DNA from: Dactylonectria macrodidyma
Taxonomy: Eukaryota > Ascomycota > Sordariomycetes > Hypocreales > Nectriaceae
NCBI GenBank assembly: GCA_020744425.1
Contig: JAGMUV010000018.1
Span: 744,001 to 808,000, forward strand
Length of the DNA: 64,000 nucleotides
Direction: 5' to 3'
A program made the position numbers and the translations under genes. The notes under the pieces are model-generated. The model had not been told where the DNA came from, ran no database searches, and saw only the letters and a list, made by a program, of their open reading frames with translations. Positions within the stretch are counted from its first letter, which is position 1. Each line of letters starts with the position of its first letter. Positions 33,706 to 45,450 of the stretch are shown here, in pieces.

Positions 33706-33933
33706 CTGAAATATGACCATGATTGTAGTTCTAGGACATGTGGGGACTCGGAACGGGGGCCTTCCACACTACGCTGTAAACAAAAACGCAAGCGGTGCAA
33801 TCATAGCTTAGATTGTTGGTTGGGGAGCTGCCGCTTTAAGGTTGAAGGTTGCAAGGCTTCCACGCCCACGCCTTCAAATCCCCGCACAGCAGTAGATCCA
33901 GAAAGCAAATGCTACAGTGATTCAGAGTGTTAA
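33706..33933 (+). CDS. Cysteine-rich frame, possible last exon of a small secreted protein
   Basis: A plus frame without ATG, open from 33706 to TAA 33931-33933. From 33733 it encodes 66 residues with eight cysteines spaced C-x11-C-x6-C-x5-C-x4-C-x6-C-x19-C-x5-C, ending in a cysteine. A possible 3' splice site (TTGTAG, ending 33728) after a TTAAC-type branch point precedes it, so it could be a final exon. I could not find a first exon with a signal peptide; an ATG at 33551 starts a hydrophobic but short frame. Eight evenly placed cysteines are typical of disulphide-rich secreted proteins, but chance is not excluded. Confidence 0.3.
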   Translation: MKYDHDCSSRTCGDSERGPSTLRCKQKRKRCNHSLDCWLGSCRFKVEGCKASTPTPSNPRTAVDPESKCYSDSEC

Positions 33934-34569
33934 AGATGGAGTCAGCCTGTGTCTTTTCCACCGATACCCGCTCCATGGCTTGGACTAAATGGCCTAGCGT
34001 AGGCGGCTAGACGCTTAGTCTTAGGCCAAGTTGGGCGAAATATTGGTGGGAACTTGAGCCTCATCGGGTATCTAACCACTGGAGAATCTAAAGAGGACGT
34101 AGCGAGATCAACAGTCAGTTTTGAATTTGTGGGAATACGAGTACTCCGCAAGGCAAGCCCGGCCAAACAATGCTGCAGCTGAAAACACCAGCTCCTTACT
34201 GGGTACAGTACTTCATGGTCATGGGAACTCCACACACCAAGCCCGATTTCATGCGCAACGAACTGGATACTGAATGGGCACTTGGATCCACAGGTTCTTG
34301 AAGAGTGATCTCCTAAGCGAATATAGAATATGATTGCACTGCACAATGGTGAAACTTCGTTGTATAATAGAGGCAACATGCGAAATGCAGTGTATATTAC
34401 TCGACTTGTCCGTTTCTACAAGTTGGCCCATCATTACCATGACTGCGAGTGCCTTTCCGGAGTCGTGCTTGGGAATCGAACTGCCGATAAACAAGGCCAT
34501 GTCTCTTGCAGGTCTTTCTAGGTATTCAATATCCCAGATATAACATTCCCGGTTCGGCTTTCACCCGAC
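33934..34569. other. Gene-free stretch
   Basis: No gene recognised. It contains the 3' flank of the minus-strand transporter gene. Confidence 0.4.
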
Positions 34570-36394
34570 TTCAATACTCCACCTCGACTGTCTCCTTTCT
34601 GATCTTTTTGCTAAAATGAGCCAAAAGTAGAATACCGAAGCCTTGCAGAACCGCACAAACACTGGATGTGATCCATCCCGTTCGGAAATACGGCGCTTGA
34701 CTGCCAGTATTGAAGATCAGCAATGGAACCCAGGCATTGAAAGTTGCTCCGAACGCCTGCGCGAAGCCCAGGATGAGCGCTCTCTCGTCTGCTAAAGAGG
34801 TGAATGTCTCGCCCAGGAATGACTATTGATGCTAGGATCAGTAGCTATCCCACATTTAGTACACGCTTCAAGCATTAGGGACTTACAATCATCAAAGGAC
34901 CATATGCTAACGTAGCTGGGTTCACCAAGTACCCGAAAAAGGCACCAGCTTTGGATGGAACGGTGGTAAGTACGACAGCGGTCACAAAGTTGAGTGCTGT
35001 AACTACCAAGGCCACCGAAGTACGGTTTTGGAGCCTGTCGGAGATGAACCCAAATGAGATGGTTCCGACGAGTCCTACAGCGTATGCTGCCGTTGGGATT
35101 CTAAAGAAATCAGATACCATTTCAGCAGCATTGAGTGGACTGGCTTACACGTTCACTTCTTGGACAGTGTACTCGCCCAAGGCCTTCAAGTAAATAGCAA
35201 AGAAGCCCATACCGTAGGTGTCAAGGCAGTAGAAGCTATTGGCAGTAGGTGTTACTCTCGGTTGCTTTTGGGGATTATTAGCCAAGAACCTACATGTAAT
35301 TGACCACAAACACCCAGACAAACGGGCGAGACAGGACACTCTTGAAGGTCTGGAGGTTGACGCCATCAAAGGGTTTCCGTCCGACTTCAACAACGCGGGA
35401 CTTTGCGAGCGCTCTCTCTTCCTCGTCGAGGTAAAAGGCTTTAGTGTCGTATGGACTGTCTGGAACCGCAAAGAAGCCCCAGATGGCCCCGGGGATGTTG
35501 ATAACACCACAGATGAGGAACAGCCACCGCCAGCCAGGGAGTCTATGGACACCATCGAGTCCGGTGTAGACTGCCGCTTGGAGATATCCGGAAAACATTT
35601 GCGCCGCGAATGAGGCTGAGTAGAAAATTGTAGCCCTCGTAGCCAGCTCTACACGTTCTTGGTAAGCGTCCATCTTCATGTGCATTCCTTCACAAACGCA
35701 CCTTTTGGCGTGTACCAACTGCCAAGAAGAGTCATGGCTCCTACATAAAATGGAGACTCAGCAAGTCCGAGTAATAGTCTGAGGGCATAGATGTGTTTGT
35801 AGTTTTTGACAGCGGCAAAACAAAATGTGAGAATAGCCCAGGTAACTTCTGCCAAGGGTAACCATAGCGACGGCCGAACATGGGTGACTATAACCTGGCT
35901 CGGAATCATGCCGACTGTATATCCGATGGTCCATAGTGTTTGGAAATAGTTGTATTGGTCATCATACAGCTCGAGGTCCTGAGACAGTTAGTTTACTTTA
36001 TCCTATGTAGGAAGGATCATCGGACCTCTTGCATGCCTGAGACATAGGCATTTGCTATAAATTATTTGTTAGAATCCTCTCAAAAACGGATGACCCCTGA
36101 TATGGTTTTGCCTACTGAGATTTGAGGAATCCAAAAGTCGGAGGAAGTATCCAAAACACGCCCAAGATCTGGTTTTGATCAGCTAAGAATAGATTACCTT
36201 CTTTCAATGTGAACTCACAGGATGAACAAATCGAGCTTAAGCAACAATTTCTTCTCCTTTGTGCGACTCGATTTATTCCACCATGAACGCTGGGGCTTGG
36301 TGCCGTCCTCCAAATCCGAAGTATTCACAACTGTTTGTACCTTCAAATCGGATGGTACACCGGCGAGAGTCGTTCTATCAGCGACTTCAGACAT
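34570..36394 (-). CDS. MFS transporter, DAL5/allantoate-permease type (anion:cation symporter)
   Basis: Eight exons: 36394-36219, 36168-36116, 36054-36026, 35978-35702, 35657-35295, 35235-35149, 35100-34887, 34822-34570; introns 44-64 bp; 483 aa. Assembly restores the family order: cytosolic N-terminus, KLDLFIL, LDSSNLTNAYVSGMQEDL (membrane segment 1 and loop), WTIGYTVGMIPSQ, RLLLGLAESPFYVGA, ATIFYSASFAAQMFSG, then the second half ending FGILLLAHFSKK. The N-x-x-NAYVSGM block is typical of fungal organic-anion symporters that import allantoate, pantothenate, sulphonates and similar acids across the plasma membrane. Exon 3 is only 29 bp. It is divergent from a TauD-like dioxygenase, which suggests uptake of that enzyme's substrate. 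Confidence 0.9.
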
Positions 36395-37166
36395 CTCAAG
36401 GTAGTGATTGGATCAAAAACTCGATCACACAGGTTCAGTGTATGCATGAACAAAAGAAGTGAGACATTGTACTTTTAAGGTCGAACGGAAGGCTCCTATG
36501 GGTCAGTGGACATGATGTGATATTGTGTACGCTGACGCCATGCTTTCTTGATATTCCGATGTGACCATGTTGGTCTATCACTGATTCCGCAGTGGGGTTT
36601 CATTGCGAACCACCGGTAAGACGATAGATCCAGGGTAGACAACATGGAGCACTGAAGTCTATAGCCAAGCTGCTTGCAAGATATCTTCTCCTCGCGTGTT
36701 GCTGGCCAGGGCATAGGTTTTGGCGTAATAGGCACTTAAATTATGTTTTCATCCTTCGACACAAGTCGCTCGAACTCATCCACTAGAGATTCTCGTAAGA
36801 CGGCCAACCAGCAGGAAAGCATTTCGCTGTTGTTGCAGCGGAACCAGGGCCTAATTGACACTTATCTCGATCGCCCCACAAACTTCCGGTAATAATTGGG
36901 GAACTGGGTCAATAGCCGTGATGCTGCAATTTGTACCCTGCGTAACGCAAGAGGTGCCGTGCTGTCAGCCATTCAAAGGACGGGATCTGTTGCGTGCATG
37001 ACATGAAACTAATGGATCCGATGTTCTGTCTTATCGCTTCCGATGTGGGAGCCGACCGTTTTGGTGACTTCCGTATATATTGCGTCAGTCCAACCTCCCA
37101 CATCCCGACTCCAAGGCAACGACAGACTATTACCCAACTCGCCACCTTTCATCAAGTTCTACCACG
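36395..37166. promoter_or_regulatory. Shared divergent promoter of transporter and dioxygenase
   Basis: 772 bp without a gene. GATA sites lie at 36861-36867 (CTTATCT) and 37030-37036 (CTTATCG), both fitting the HGATAR core of AreA-type nitrogen regulators on the minus strand. Regulation is inferred from motifs only. Confidence 0.4.
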
Positions 37167-38771
37167 ATGAGCGCTGAAATTCTCCCTTACGAGCTATACT
37201 CTGATGCACCCGGTATTCTGCTGAACAAGCCCGAATGGGACAAAGCAAACGCAGCCCATGCTGAGTCTTTTGACTTCGGGTCGCCTCCGCGAGACTGGCC
37301 GACCAAATTCAGCGGGCCGGATGTCTGGACTGGAGAATTTTTGGAGAAGAACCGTTCGTTAATCCTGTTCGTGTTCGTGAAAGTTCAAATACTAACTGTA
37401 GAGAAGCGGATCTTTATATACGAGTGTTGTCTCAGCCAGAAATCGAAGAAATCGACACGGCAATCAAGGTAACTTGCTAATGAAATTACTGTTGGCGCGC
37501 ACCTGATTCATGTTAAGATAACGTTCTTAGACATGGAAAGCCCTCCATCTCCCCATCTCTGCAATCGATCGATCCAATTTCCTCCTCCCCACTGTTGGAC
37601 CCGTTCTTCGTAAGCTATCGAACAATGTCTACAATGGAGTTGGTGTTCAGGTCTTGAGGGGTTTTCCAATCAAGAACTACGACAAAACTGGCCAAGTGAT
37701 TGCATTTCTCGGAATCAACTCTTGGGTTGGAGACCGTCGCTTGAACCAGGGAGCGAATAGGGGCATCTGTCACATCAAGGTTAGTGACATTGGTATTCTA
37801 TTCGTTTGGTAAGATTCTGGCTAACATTTCCAAGAGTATCACTCATCTCGATCCATCTGAGCGGGGCAAGATATACGTATCCGCCCAGGATACCAATGCA
37901 CAGATGTATCACAGTGATGCAGGGGGCGACGTTGTGAGCTTGATGGCCGTCAGTTTATCTGGCACTGGAGGGGCCTCCACAGTGGTAAGCGCTGGACAGG
38001 TATACAACCACCTTGCCCAATATCGTCCGGACATTGCTCGGATTCTAGCAGAGAGGAGGTTCCGATGGAGGGCGTGAGTAATTTTCCCTGGCTGTTCGCT
38101 GCCTGACATTTGTGCTGCCTAAATTCACTGACCCTTCCCAGCAATGGTATTCCAGATAAAGGTGTCCATCTCATTCACTGCAAGGAGGGGCGACTATTCC
38201 TCAATTTTTCCACTCGAACGTTCATTGGCTATGGAGAGGTAATGCTGTATTCTTCATCTATATAGAAAATGACTAACTATCCGCTAGCTCCCCGATCGCG
38301 ACCTTGACTTCCCACCTCTCACCTTTGAGGAGCGCGAGGCATTTGGCGGGTGGCAGTGGGTAGCAGAGCAATACAGTCTGAAAACTGAACTCGAAGTTGG
38401 CGACATCGAATGGTAATGCAAGAACCCGTAACACATCGAGGCATTGCTGACTGAGGCTCGTACGCAGGGTCAACAACTTGCACCACCAACATGCTCGACG
38501 CGGATTTTCCGAGGATATCTCAAACCCGCGACATCTCCTACGCGTCTGGCTACGGGATAGCGAGCACAGCTCTGAGCTCCCATCTGATATTGAGAACAAG
38601 TTCAATGCCATGTTCAAGGAGGAGCCTGACTTTTATCCCCTTGATGAGATTGAAGAGGACGCCAGACGCCGAGATACGGGTATCTTCACTGGGTCGTGCA
38701 AGCCAGAGACGGCGTCGGAGCGGTTGGAACATGGTGGCATTGGAGGCACAAATGAGCAGGTCTTTAGGTGA
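37167..38771 (+). CDS. TauD/TfdA-type Fe(II)/2-oxoglutarate dioxygenase
   Basis: Seven exons: 37167-37353, 37404-37468, 37531-37779, 37835-38073, 38142-38238, 38288-38412, 38468-38771; 421 aa. The iron-binding HxD is YHSDAGGD, the distal His lies in NNLHHQHARRGF, and the 2-oxoglutarate-binding Arg in RHLLRVWLRD, in the order used by TauD-like enzymes. Other blocks (VQVLRGFPI, GANRGICHIK, LHCK-like HLIHCKEGRLFLNF) fit fungal members of this family, which hydroxylate small acids or sulphonates in the cytosol. The substrate is not determined. The divergent DAL5-type transporter gene is the likely functional partner. No lesion is seen. Confidence 0.88.
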
Positions 38772-39377
38772 AATGGTCAAGTTTCTTGATGACTGGCAAG
38801 TCTGCTTGAATCCATTCCTTTGATGCTTCTTGTGTAGTGGTAGCTATGAAGCGAGATGATTCGTCCCCGTCATCAACCTGCCATGGTCTAGTACGGAATC
38901 TATGGCATGTGATAGATGCAGTATAGACATTCAAACGCATTATGGGGGCCGCAAGGCTTCTAAGGTTAGATCAACTTGTGTAAGGCTCTAATCTTGACGG
39001 ACAGCTGACATTTATTAATAGCGGGATGTTGTATGCGCATCAAGTCTTATAGGCGCGACTAAGCTTACGAATTGGACTATCCCTGCAGACTCAAAATGCT
39101 GCGATATGGTGTGGTTGGTCAACGTTCCTGGCACTGGGCTTGCCTACTTACAGGACACCTTTACTCCACGCTGCGCGAGCGCATCGCATTAGTCACGCGA
39201 ATATGCCAAAAACATTCAATGTAAGGTAAATAGAGAGGTTCAAATTATTATATATCTATCCTTTTGGGAAGAAGGTGTCTCGAAAGAAGCTGCAAAGTGG
39301 TGCTCGGGCGTAGCTACGCAAATTGCGACTGTCTAGTCTGACTCTGTTTGATCACGATATCAAGATCGACAAACTGT
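38772..39377. other. Gene-free stretch
   Basis: 3' flanks of the dioxygenase and the MFSD1-like gene, which converge here. Nothing else seen. Confidence 0.4.
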
Positions 39378-41049
39378 CTAGTAGTTGTGACCAGTTCCCA
39401 CGCCCCAAAAGTAAGCGACACATGCGCCAACCATCAGAATGATGACAGCACAAAAGTTGACGAGACTAAGCTTTCGGTTCCACTCGGCGTCCTTGCCCGT
39501 CTCGAACTCCTCCTTAGTAGCATTGATGACTTTGCCATTCAGTACTCTCTGCTTGCGACTGTATTGCAAGAGGCCGATGACGTTGCTCATGTACCCGATG
39601 ATGACCATGGCAGCACCAACGACAACGGATCCAGCTGCGAGCGCGACATACAGGATGATGACATTGTCGTAGCTGTCGTTGTCACGATCCTGAATCACGC
39701 CAGCGATAATTCCGACGATGATGGTCATGCTGTTGTTGATGGCGATCTTGATGGCATATCCTGATCCAAAGACTTCCTGGTACCACATGCTAGTTCGGAT
39801 GCTGTCAATAATAACGGTAGGGCCGAGCGATGAGGCAACAGCATAGATGCCAAAGCTGGCCGCAGTTCCTGAAACTGTAGGTCCCCATGCTGCCAGACAC
39901 ATTGCCAGCAGCATTCCACAGCCGCACACAAGCATGACAGTGAGTCGTCGACCGAGGATGTCAATGAAGATTCCAACCAATGGGATGAAGAAGAAGCCGA
40001 GGTATTGCGACATGGCCGAGTACCAACCTGCCTGGACTGCTGAGATGTCGAAGCGCTGCTCAGCCAGCTCGGTGCCGTTGGAGTTGAAGATGCTTGCTGT
40101 CGAAGTCTGGAATAGAGAGAAGAGGCACACCATCCAGAAAGACCAGGGAAGACGGAGCATCTTAGTCACCTCGAACTTCTTATTGTTCTCAGTGAGCTTC
40201 TCGCCGGTGGCAGGATCGCGGGTTCCGGCATAACGCTTCTCGCACCAGCGGGTGAACCACCAGAAGAAGACGGTGGCGACGTTGGTAAAGAGGTTCATGA
40301 AGACGGCCATCCAGTAGGCCCAGCTGAAGTCGCCCAGGTTGGTGGCGATGACGTTGGCCGTCGACTTGCCGACAAAGGAGCCGATCTTGCCGATGCCGAG
40401 CTCGAAGGCTAAGGTGGAGGCGAAGCCAGAGGAGGGCGGGAACCAGGAGGAGAAGATCTTGTACTGGGCGACCTGGGTAGCGACGTCGCCCAGGGCTTGG
40501 ACGATGACGCCGAATATCATGAACTTGTAGTTGCGGACTTGGGTTGCGGCTGCGATGAGGATGGCTCCGGCGCTGAAGATGGCGTTTCCCCACATCATAG
40601 TACCTTTGATGCATTAGCATTCGGCAAGCTTAAGACAGATGGCTAGGCGTACTGGCTCCTCCGTAGCGGTCAGTAAGAAGACCGCTGACCAGAATCAAGA
40701 CGACCTTGATGAAATTTTCACTCGAGTCCAGTACGGCGTACTCGGTGTTGGTGATGTTGAGCTCCTAGAACAGGAATTCATTAGACAGGCTCGACGCAAT
40801 GCGCTTCTTGAATCTTACCTTCTTCAAGGTGCTCTTCAACGCTCCAGTGACGCCACTGCTCCAATGACCTCCGAATCCAATCAGGCTGACGACGATAACC
40901 GAGAGGATCTTCATGTTGAGGGGGATGGCCGTCTTGCCGTCGTCTTCGGGGCTCTCAGCCCTGTCAAGGCTGCTGTCATCGCGCTTGTCGGCGACAGTTG
41001 AAACGACGGTGTGCCCAGCCTCGGGGTTCTTCTCATGGGAGGCGTCCAT
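39378..41049 (-). CDS. MFS transporter, MFSD1-like
   Basis: Three exons, 41049-40819, 40764-40653, 40603-39378, introns 54 and 49 bp; 522 aa. A charged N-terminus is followed by KILSVIVVSLIGFGGHWSSG (segment 1), then GLLTDRYGGAS, the MFS loop 2-3 motif, and further hydrophobic segments up to VNFCAVIILMVGACVAYFWG. The layout, the GxxTDRxG motif and a family-like second half (GIFIDILGRRLTVMLVCG) resemble the MFSD1 group of intracellular (lysosomal/vacuolar) transporters rather than sugar or drug carriers. Substrate is unknown; MFSD1 in animals is linked to dipeptide export. It appears intact and of ordinary, housekeeping character. Confidence 0.85.
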
Positions 41050-42581
41050 TGTGATCTGGAGTTTGCTCTCTGCCGAGTGTAAAAGAAGATGATGATGTGG
41101 GATGCTCTGGGGATGATCTTTTCGAAGATGGAGGGCTGAGCGTCGCGTCTTTATCAGATGAAATAATTGTGGGCCTCGACGGATTTTTGCCCCTTGGGAC
41201 GCTTGGATGTTTCTTTCACGAGTGGATGTTCCAGACGAACAGGCACTAGCTAGGACAAGGTAAAGACTGGGTAACAGGTTCCACTTGGATCCCTACGCGT
41301 CATGCAGAGCCGACGTCGGCGACTAGGTTAATTTGCAGGGCTTCAACCGGTTTCGTTTTTTAGTTGGATGAAGCTCAGTTCATCATATCTTGGGATTTTT
41401 ATATGCTTTCAAGATTGCCAAGAGTTAAACCTACTTATTGTTAGGTCAAGTTCAGACAGTCAGGCGTCGAAGAGGGCGTTTCGTCGTGTTCAATTGTTTA
41501 TGTTTAAGCTTTGGTAAGTACTTTGTAGAGATGCCTTAAAGTGAGGGTCATGATAGAACAAACCACGCGCGCATCGCTAGATAATCTAATCACGCCGCCA
41601 CCACGAGCGATCAGATAAATAAAAAAACTTGTCTTCTCGGCTGCAAGATCTCCAACCAATCTGAAGGCATATTGCCTCACCACCACCACGGAAACAAGGG
41701 AGACATCGGCCCTCCCCGGATTGTTGGACCCACTTGACGCGAGCCAGAGCTGCCGATTTTCTCAACGTGAGAGTCGAATCCCTGAATACCCCTGCAAGAT
41801 CCACTTGACAGGGGGCACACTCCAGATTCTTTTTCACAGTGATGGGGAAGTCCTGGCCCAGAGGTGTTGGTGCAGCATGCATCCGAGGGCTTGGCAGCGT
41901 CGGCAAACGCACGTCTTTGTTGGTATCCAAGATCGTGGTGATGGAGGCTTTATTTCTCTCACGGTGATATTTCTCTAGACAGATATAAATGGCCTGTTCA
42001 GCTCTCAGCTCATCTTGCGTGGATGCGGGCTTTTTCAGATCAGCTGTTTCTCACAACCTTTACCATGTTGCCTTCGCAAAAACACACCTTGACAGCACTC
42101 GTAATTCTTTGACGGGCCTAACAATCCCATCCATTAGCTCCACGCACCACAAGAACCCATAGATTGATAACGAACCCCGGCAGTCCCACTTCCCACGTTG
42201 TTCACGTCCCGGGGCTTAAAAGGCTGGATCTGCATGTCATCCGGGCTGGCTATAGGGTAGCTCACTGAGCATCGGCCCCAAAAAGCCGAGGGTTGACCCA
42301 CCAGTGGATCATCAACAAAGTCAGATGCGTCGGATGCAGCTTCCTGGACCGGATTCGCAACAAAAAATGAAGCCATCACCGGATTTTCCAGATCGTGTTG
42401 CTGCCCACCGCAGCTCTTCTTTGCTCGTTGACGTTGCTTCTGTTCCCTAAGAAGCAGGATGAGCAAGACAAACCAATGGCACGCTCTTCACGTGATTCCA
42501 GTGGGTCCGAACCCCAGCTTATCAGATGGAGGCTAGAGTTTGGTGTTTTGATGTTCGTCTCCATCCCTTCCGACATCGCCA
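41050..42581. other. Gene-free stretch between divergent genes
   Basis: 1.5 kb holding the promoters of the MFSD1-like gene (minus) and the helical-repeat gene (plus). No coding frame, RNA gene or repeat recognised. Confidence 0.4.
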
Positions 42582-45285
42582 ATGGTCAAGACCATGTGTC
42601 TCTGCAGCAGTATTCGCCAACTGGCGGATAACTCTGGCGAATGTAATACCAAAATCGACGCGTCCGAGCTGACTACGCACCTGGCTGCCATTCGGTTCAT
42701 CTTGACCAGGTCCAAACCGCTTGCGCGAGATGTTGGATACCAGGTTGTGCCGGTCAACCAACGGACAAGCAAGATCCTGTCCGCAAAGCCCATTGATACG
42801 GAAAGAGTGAATAAAATCTGTGACCTGTTCAATGGCGATTTAGCTGGCTTCTGGAGCTCGTCTGCGGTCGATGTTCTGCACGCAGAATTGCGTCGGAGGC
42901 TAGCTTGCGTTTCGATATTTCTCAGATCGAAAGTAGACCTTCAAAACCAAAACGAGGACAACTGGATCTCACCTAATATATCTGGTTTGTACCAGGCTGC
43001 AAAGATGTCAGAACTTCGTTATGCGGGTAAAAAGTACATCAAAATCGCACGGAAACTCGGGGGCATGGGCTCGCTGTTCTGGCTCCCGCTGGACATTCCT
43101 TCCTCCACGTTAGTACCTATCTCTCTCACGCCCGCCATAAAGTACTCATTTGTACTAGATACGAGAGGTACCTTAATATGGACGACGAAGAGGCATTTGG
43201 CCATCTGCAGTCCGTTGGATCACGTGCCCCGAACTATGATGATTTTGTGCAACGCATGCTCACGACCCTGATTTCTGGTTGGTACCAATCCAAGTTTCTA
43301 ACTGATTCCGCATGTATTAGTTAACAAAATTCTCCAGATTCCACATCGAAGCTCTCATACTACAATCTATTTACTGAACATGCAGACATACTTCCGAGAT
43401 CAGACCAGCTCATCCTACTCCTATGCGCCTTTGGTGGAACTGGCATTCCACTTGCACTGCTGAAAAGTGTTCGAGTTGATCAACGACGGTGGGGTCAAGA
43501 CGGCGAAATCCACACGACCACAGCAATCGAATTCGGTATTCATCCGGAGCTGTTGACCCTTTTTTTAGATGACGAGGCCATGACGCATGCTGGTGGCCAT
43601 CCCGAGATAATGGCACACGAGTTGGAAGACGGCACACCAACTTGGTCCATCTCTCCACAGACAATGTCGAAAATCTCCGACTCTCTATCCCCTCAAACTA
43701 AGGAAGAGCTGGAAAACGTTGCATTGAGATTAATCTGCTTTGCCACCCCTCCCTGTTTTGAAGGGAACACCGATTGGTAGGATTTGGGTCTTGAGAAGTT
43801 CATGTTAATTCCTTTGCTGATATTACTCCAGGCCTCTACCCCTCAAAAAGGCGATATGGAATCTACTTAATATCACATCGAATAAACAAAAACTGGCCAC
43901 ATCCTTGAGATCGCATGTGGTCGAGGCACTCCTCTTTTTTGCCGAGAGAGACTTCTTCCTCATCCGGCAAATTGCCGTCGCACGAGCTAGGACGCTCTTT
44001 CGCAAATCGATGCCCTATTACTTACATGCCTCGCTGGTGTTGTACGAAAGCATCATTGACCGCATGGATGGGAGGCTCGACAAGTCGGATGCCAAGATAA
44101 AAAGTTTTATGAGTAATGCACCGGATACCATTTCTCACTATGAGAGCGCTGTCACATCTATCAACTGTTGAGACTGAAGATAAAGTCTCAAAGGCTCGGA
44201 TCTCTAATAAACCGGTCTCAAAGACCCGGCTTCCTAACAAGCCGGTCTCGAAGACCCGGATCCCTTGGGATCCGGTCTACCGAGAACCTTATCATAGCTA
44301 TGAGGGCAACCTACAAATAGGTCTGCCGCGAGCCCTCAGTTAGATAGAAATCAAGAGCTTCTACTTACATCACAATGCACCCTTCCTATCAGATGCAACA
44401 AGCGCTCTGAGAGGCAGACTCCACGTCTCTCATATAGAGAACAAAGTCCAGCGCTACGACTCCGATGTTGCATCGTCTATGTATGGATGGGAAGGGATAC
44501 AGCCACTGTCGTCGTTTGAGATAGAGGTCACTCGCAGGCTCCAAGGGACAGCAGCAAAGTTCTTCCAGACCATTGGCGATTTTGAACCTGCCAAAGCATC
44601 CCTCGAACAGCACCTTTGGCTCAACTCGGCTACACCAATACGACCTAATACCCGCATGTTAATCACGTCGAAACTGGCAGAATGTCACTGCGAGCTCAAA
44701 GAATACGAAAAGTCGATTGGCATTATCCAGTCACTACTAGAGGACCTACAAGAGTCTCAGAAGAAAGGTCGTCCCTTTCGGAGACTGCTGCTCGCATTGA
44801 CCGAGGCGAGAATTGGACAGGGGAACCTAGACGCCGCTGAGACATTGCTCCAGCAGCTTGAGGACATTGAACCTCCCGAGCTCGACGATACCAACGACCA
44901 GCTGCTGCACATGCGCAGGCTGATAGATGCCGCACGCGTAGTCCACGACCGACTACGCTTCGTAGACGCAGTGGAGGCGTGGAAACTCACTCTGAAGAAG
45001 ATGGAGCAGCTGCCGATCTTCAGAGCTAAACATAGATGGACGGCGGCTGTGATTCACCTATCAATGGCACACGCCCAGCTTACCATTATGGATATCGAAC
45101 CAGGCAGGCTATCGTGGGGCACGGCGGTGCAAATGTCAAGGATTGAGAGGTGCGAGTATGTCATTCCGGGCCTGGCGACTTTGTGGCTGCCAAAAATTGT
45201 CGGCGCCGTGAATGAGTTGACGGGTTGGCCGTTTCGGATGATGCTGCCTGGGGGGAAACCTGATATTGCTTGGGAAGAAAAGTGA
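42582..45285 (+). CDS. Helical-repeat (TPR-like) fungal protein of unknown function
   Basis: Five exons, 42582-43108, 43159-43277, 43338-43776, 43832-44150, 44344-45285; 781 aa. I recognise the sequence type as a conserved fungal hypothetical protein but not a named family. The first half (AAKMSELRYAGKKYIKIARK, later NYDDFVQRMLTTLIS) is helical. The C-terminal third has repeating helix pairs like tetratricopeptide repeats (ECHCELKEYEKSIGIIQSLL, GNLDAAETLLQQLEDIEPPE), suggesting a protein-binding scaffold. The last intron is 193 bp, three times its neighbours, and is filled with tandem hairpin-forming repeats; its 5' site (GTCACA) is non-optimal, so this splice is the least certain part of the model. 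The gene converges on an NLR gene with 165 bp between stops. Confidence 0.72.
44169..44278. repeat. Tandem ~30-bp hairpin-forming repeat inside an intron
   Basis: The period is about 30 bases (CCGGTCTCAAAGACCCGG and variants). Inverted arms are TGAGACT 44169-44175 with 44184-44190; AGACCCGGCTT 44222-44232 with 44239-44248; and AGACCCGGATCCC 44252-44264 with 44267-44278, the last two with a one-base bulge and short loops. It would fold strongly in the pre-mRNA. Confidence 0.75.
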
Positions 45286-45450
45286 TGGAAAGTACCTGCA
45301 AATGGGCAAGGAAGTTGATTGAGTAGTATTATTAGGCATATGGATTTTATGATACTTCCAAAGATGGAACCTAATATCCCGCTTCTATGATATCCGATTG
45401 TACAGGAACCTGGACCAAATTTATTCCTCCTCTTCTCCATTTCCTCCAAG

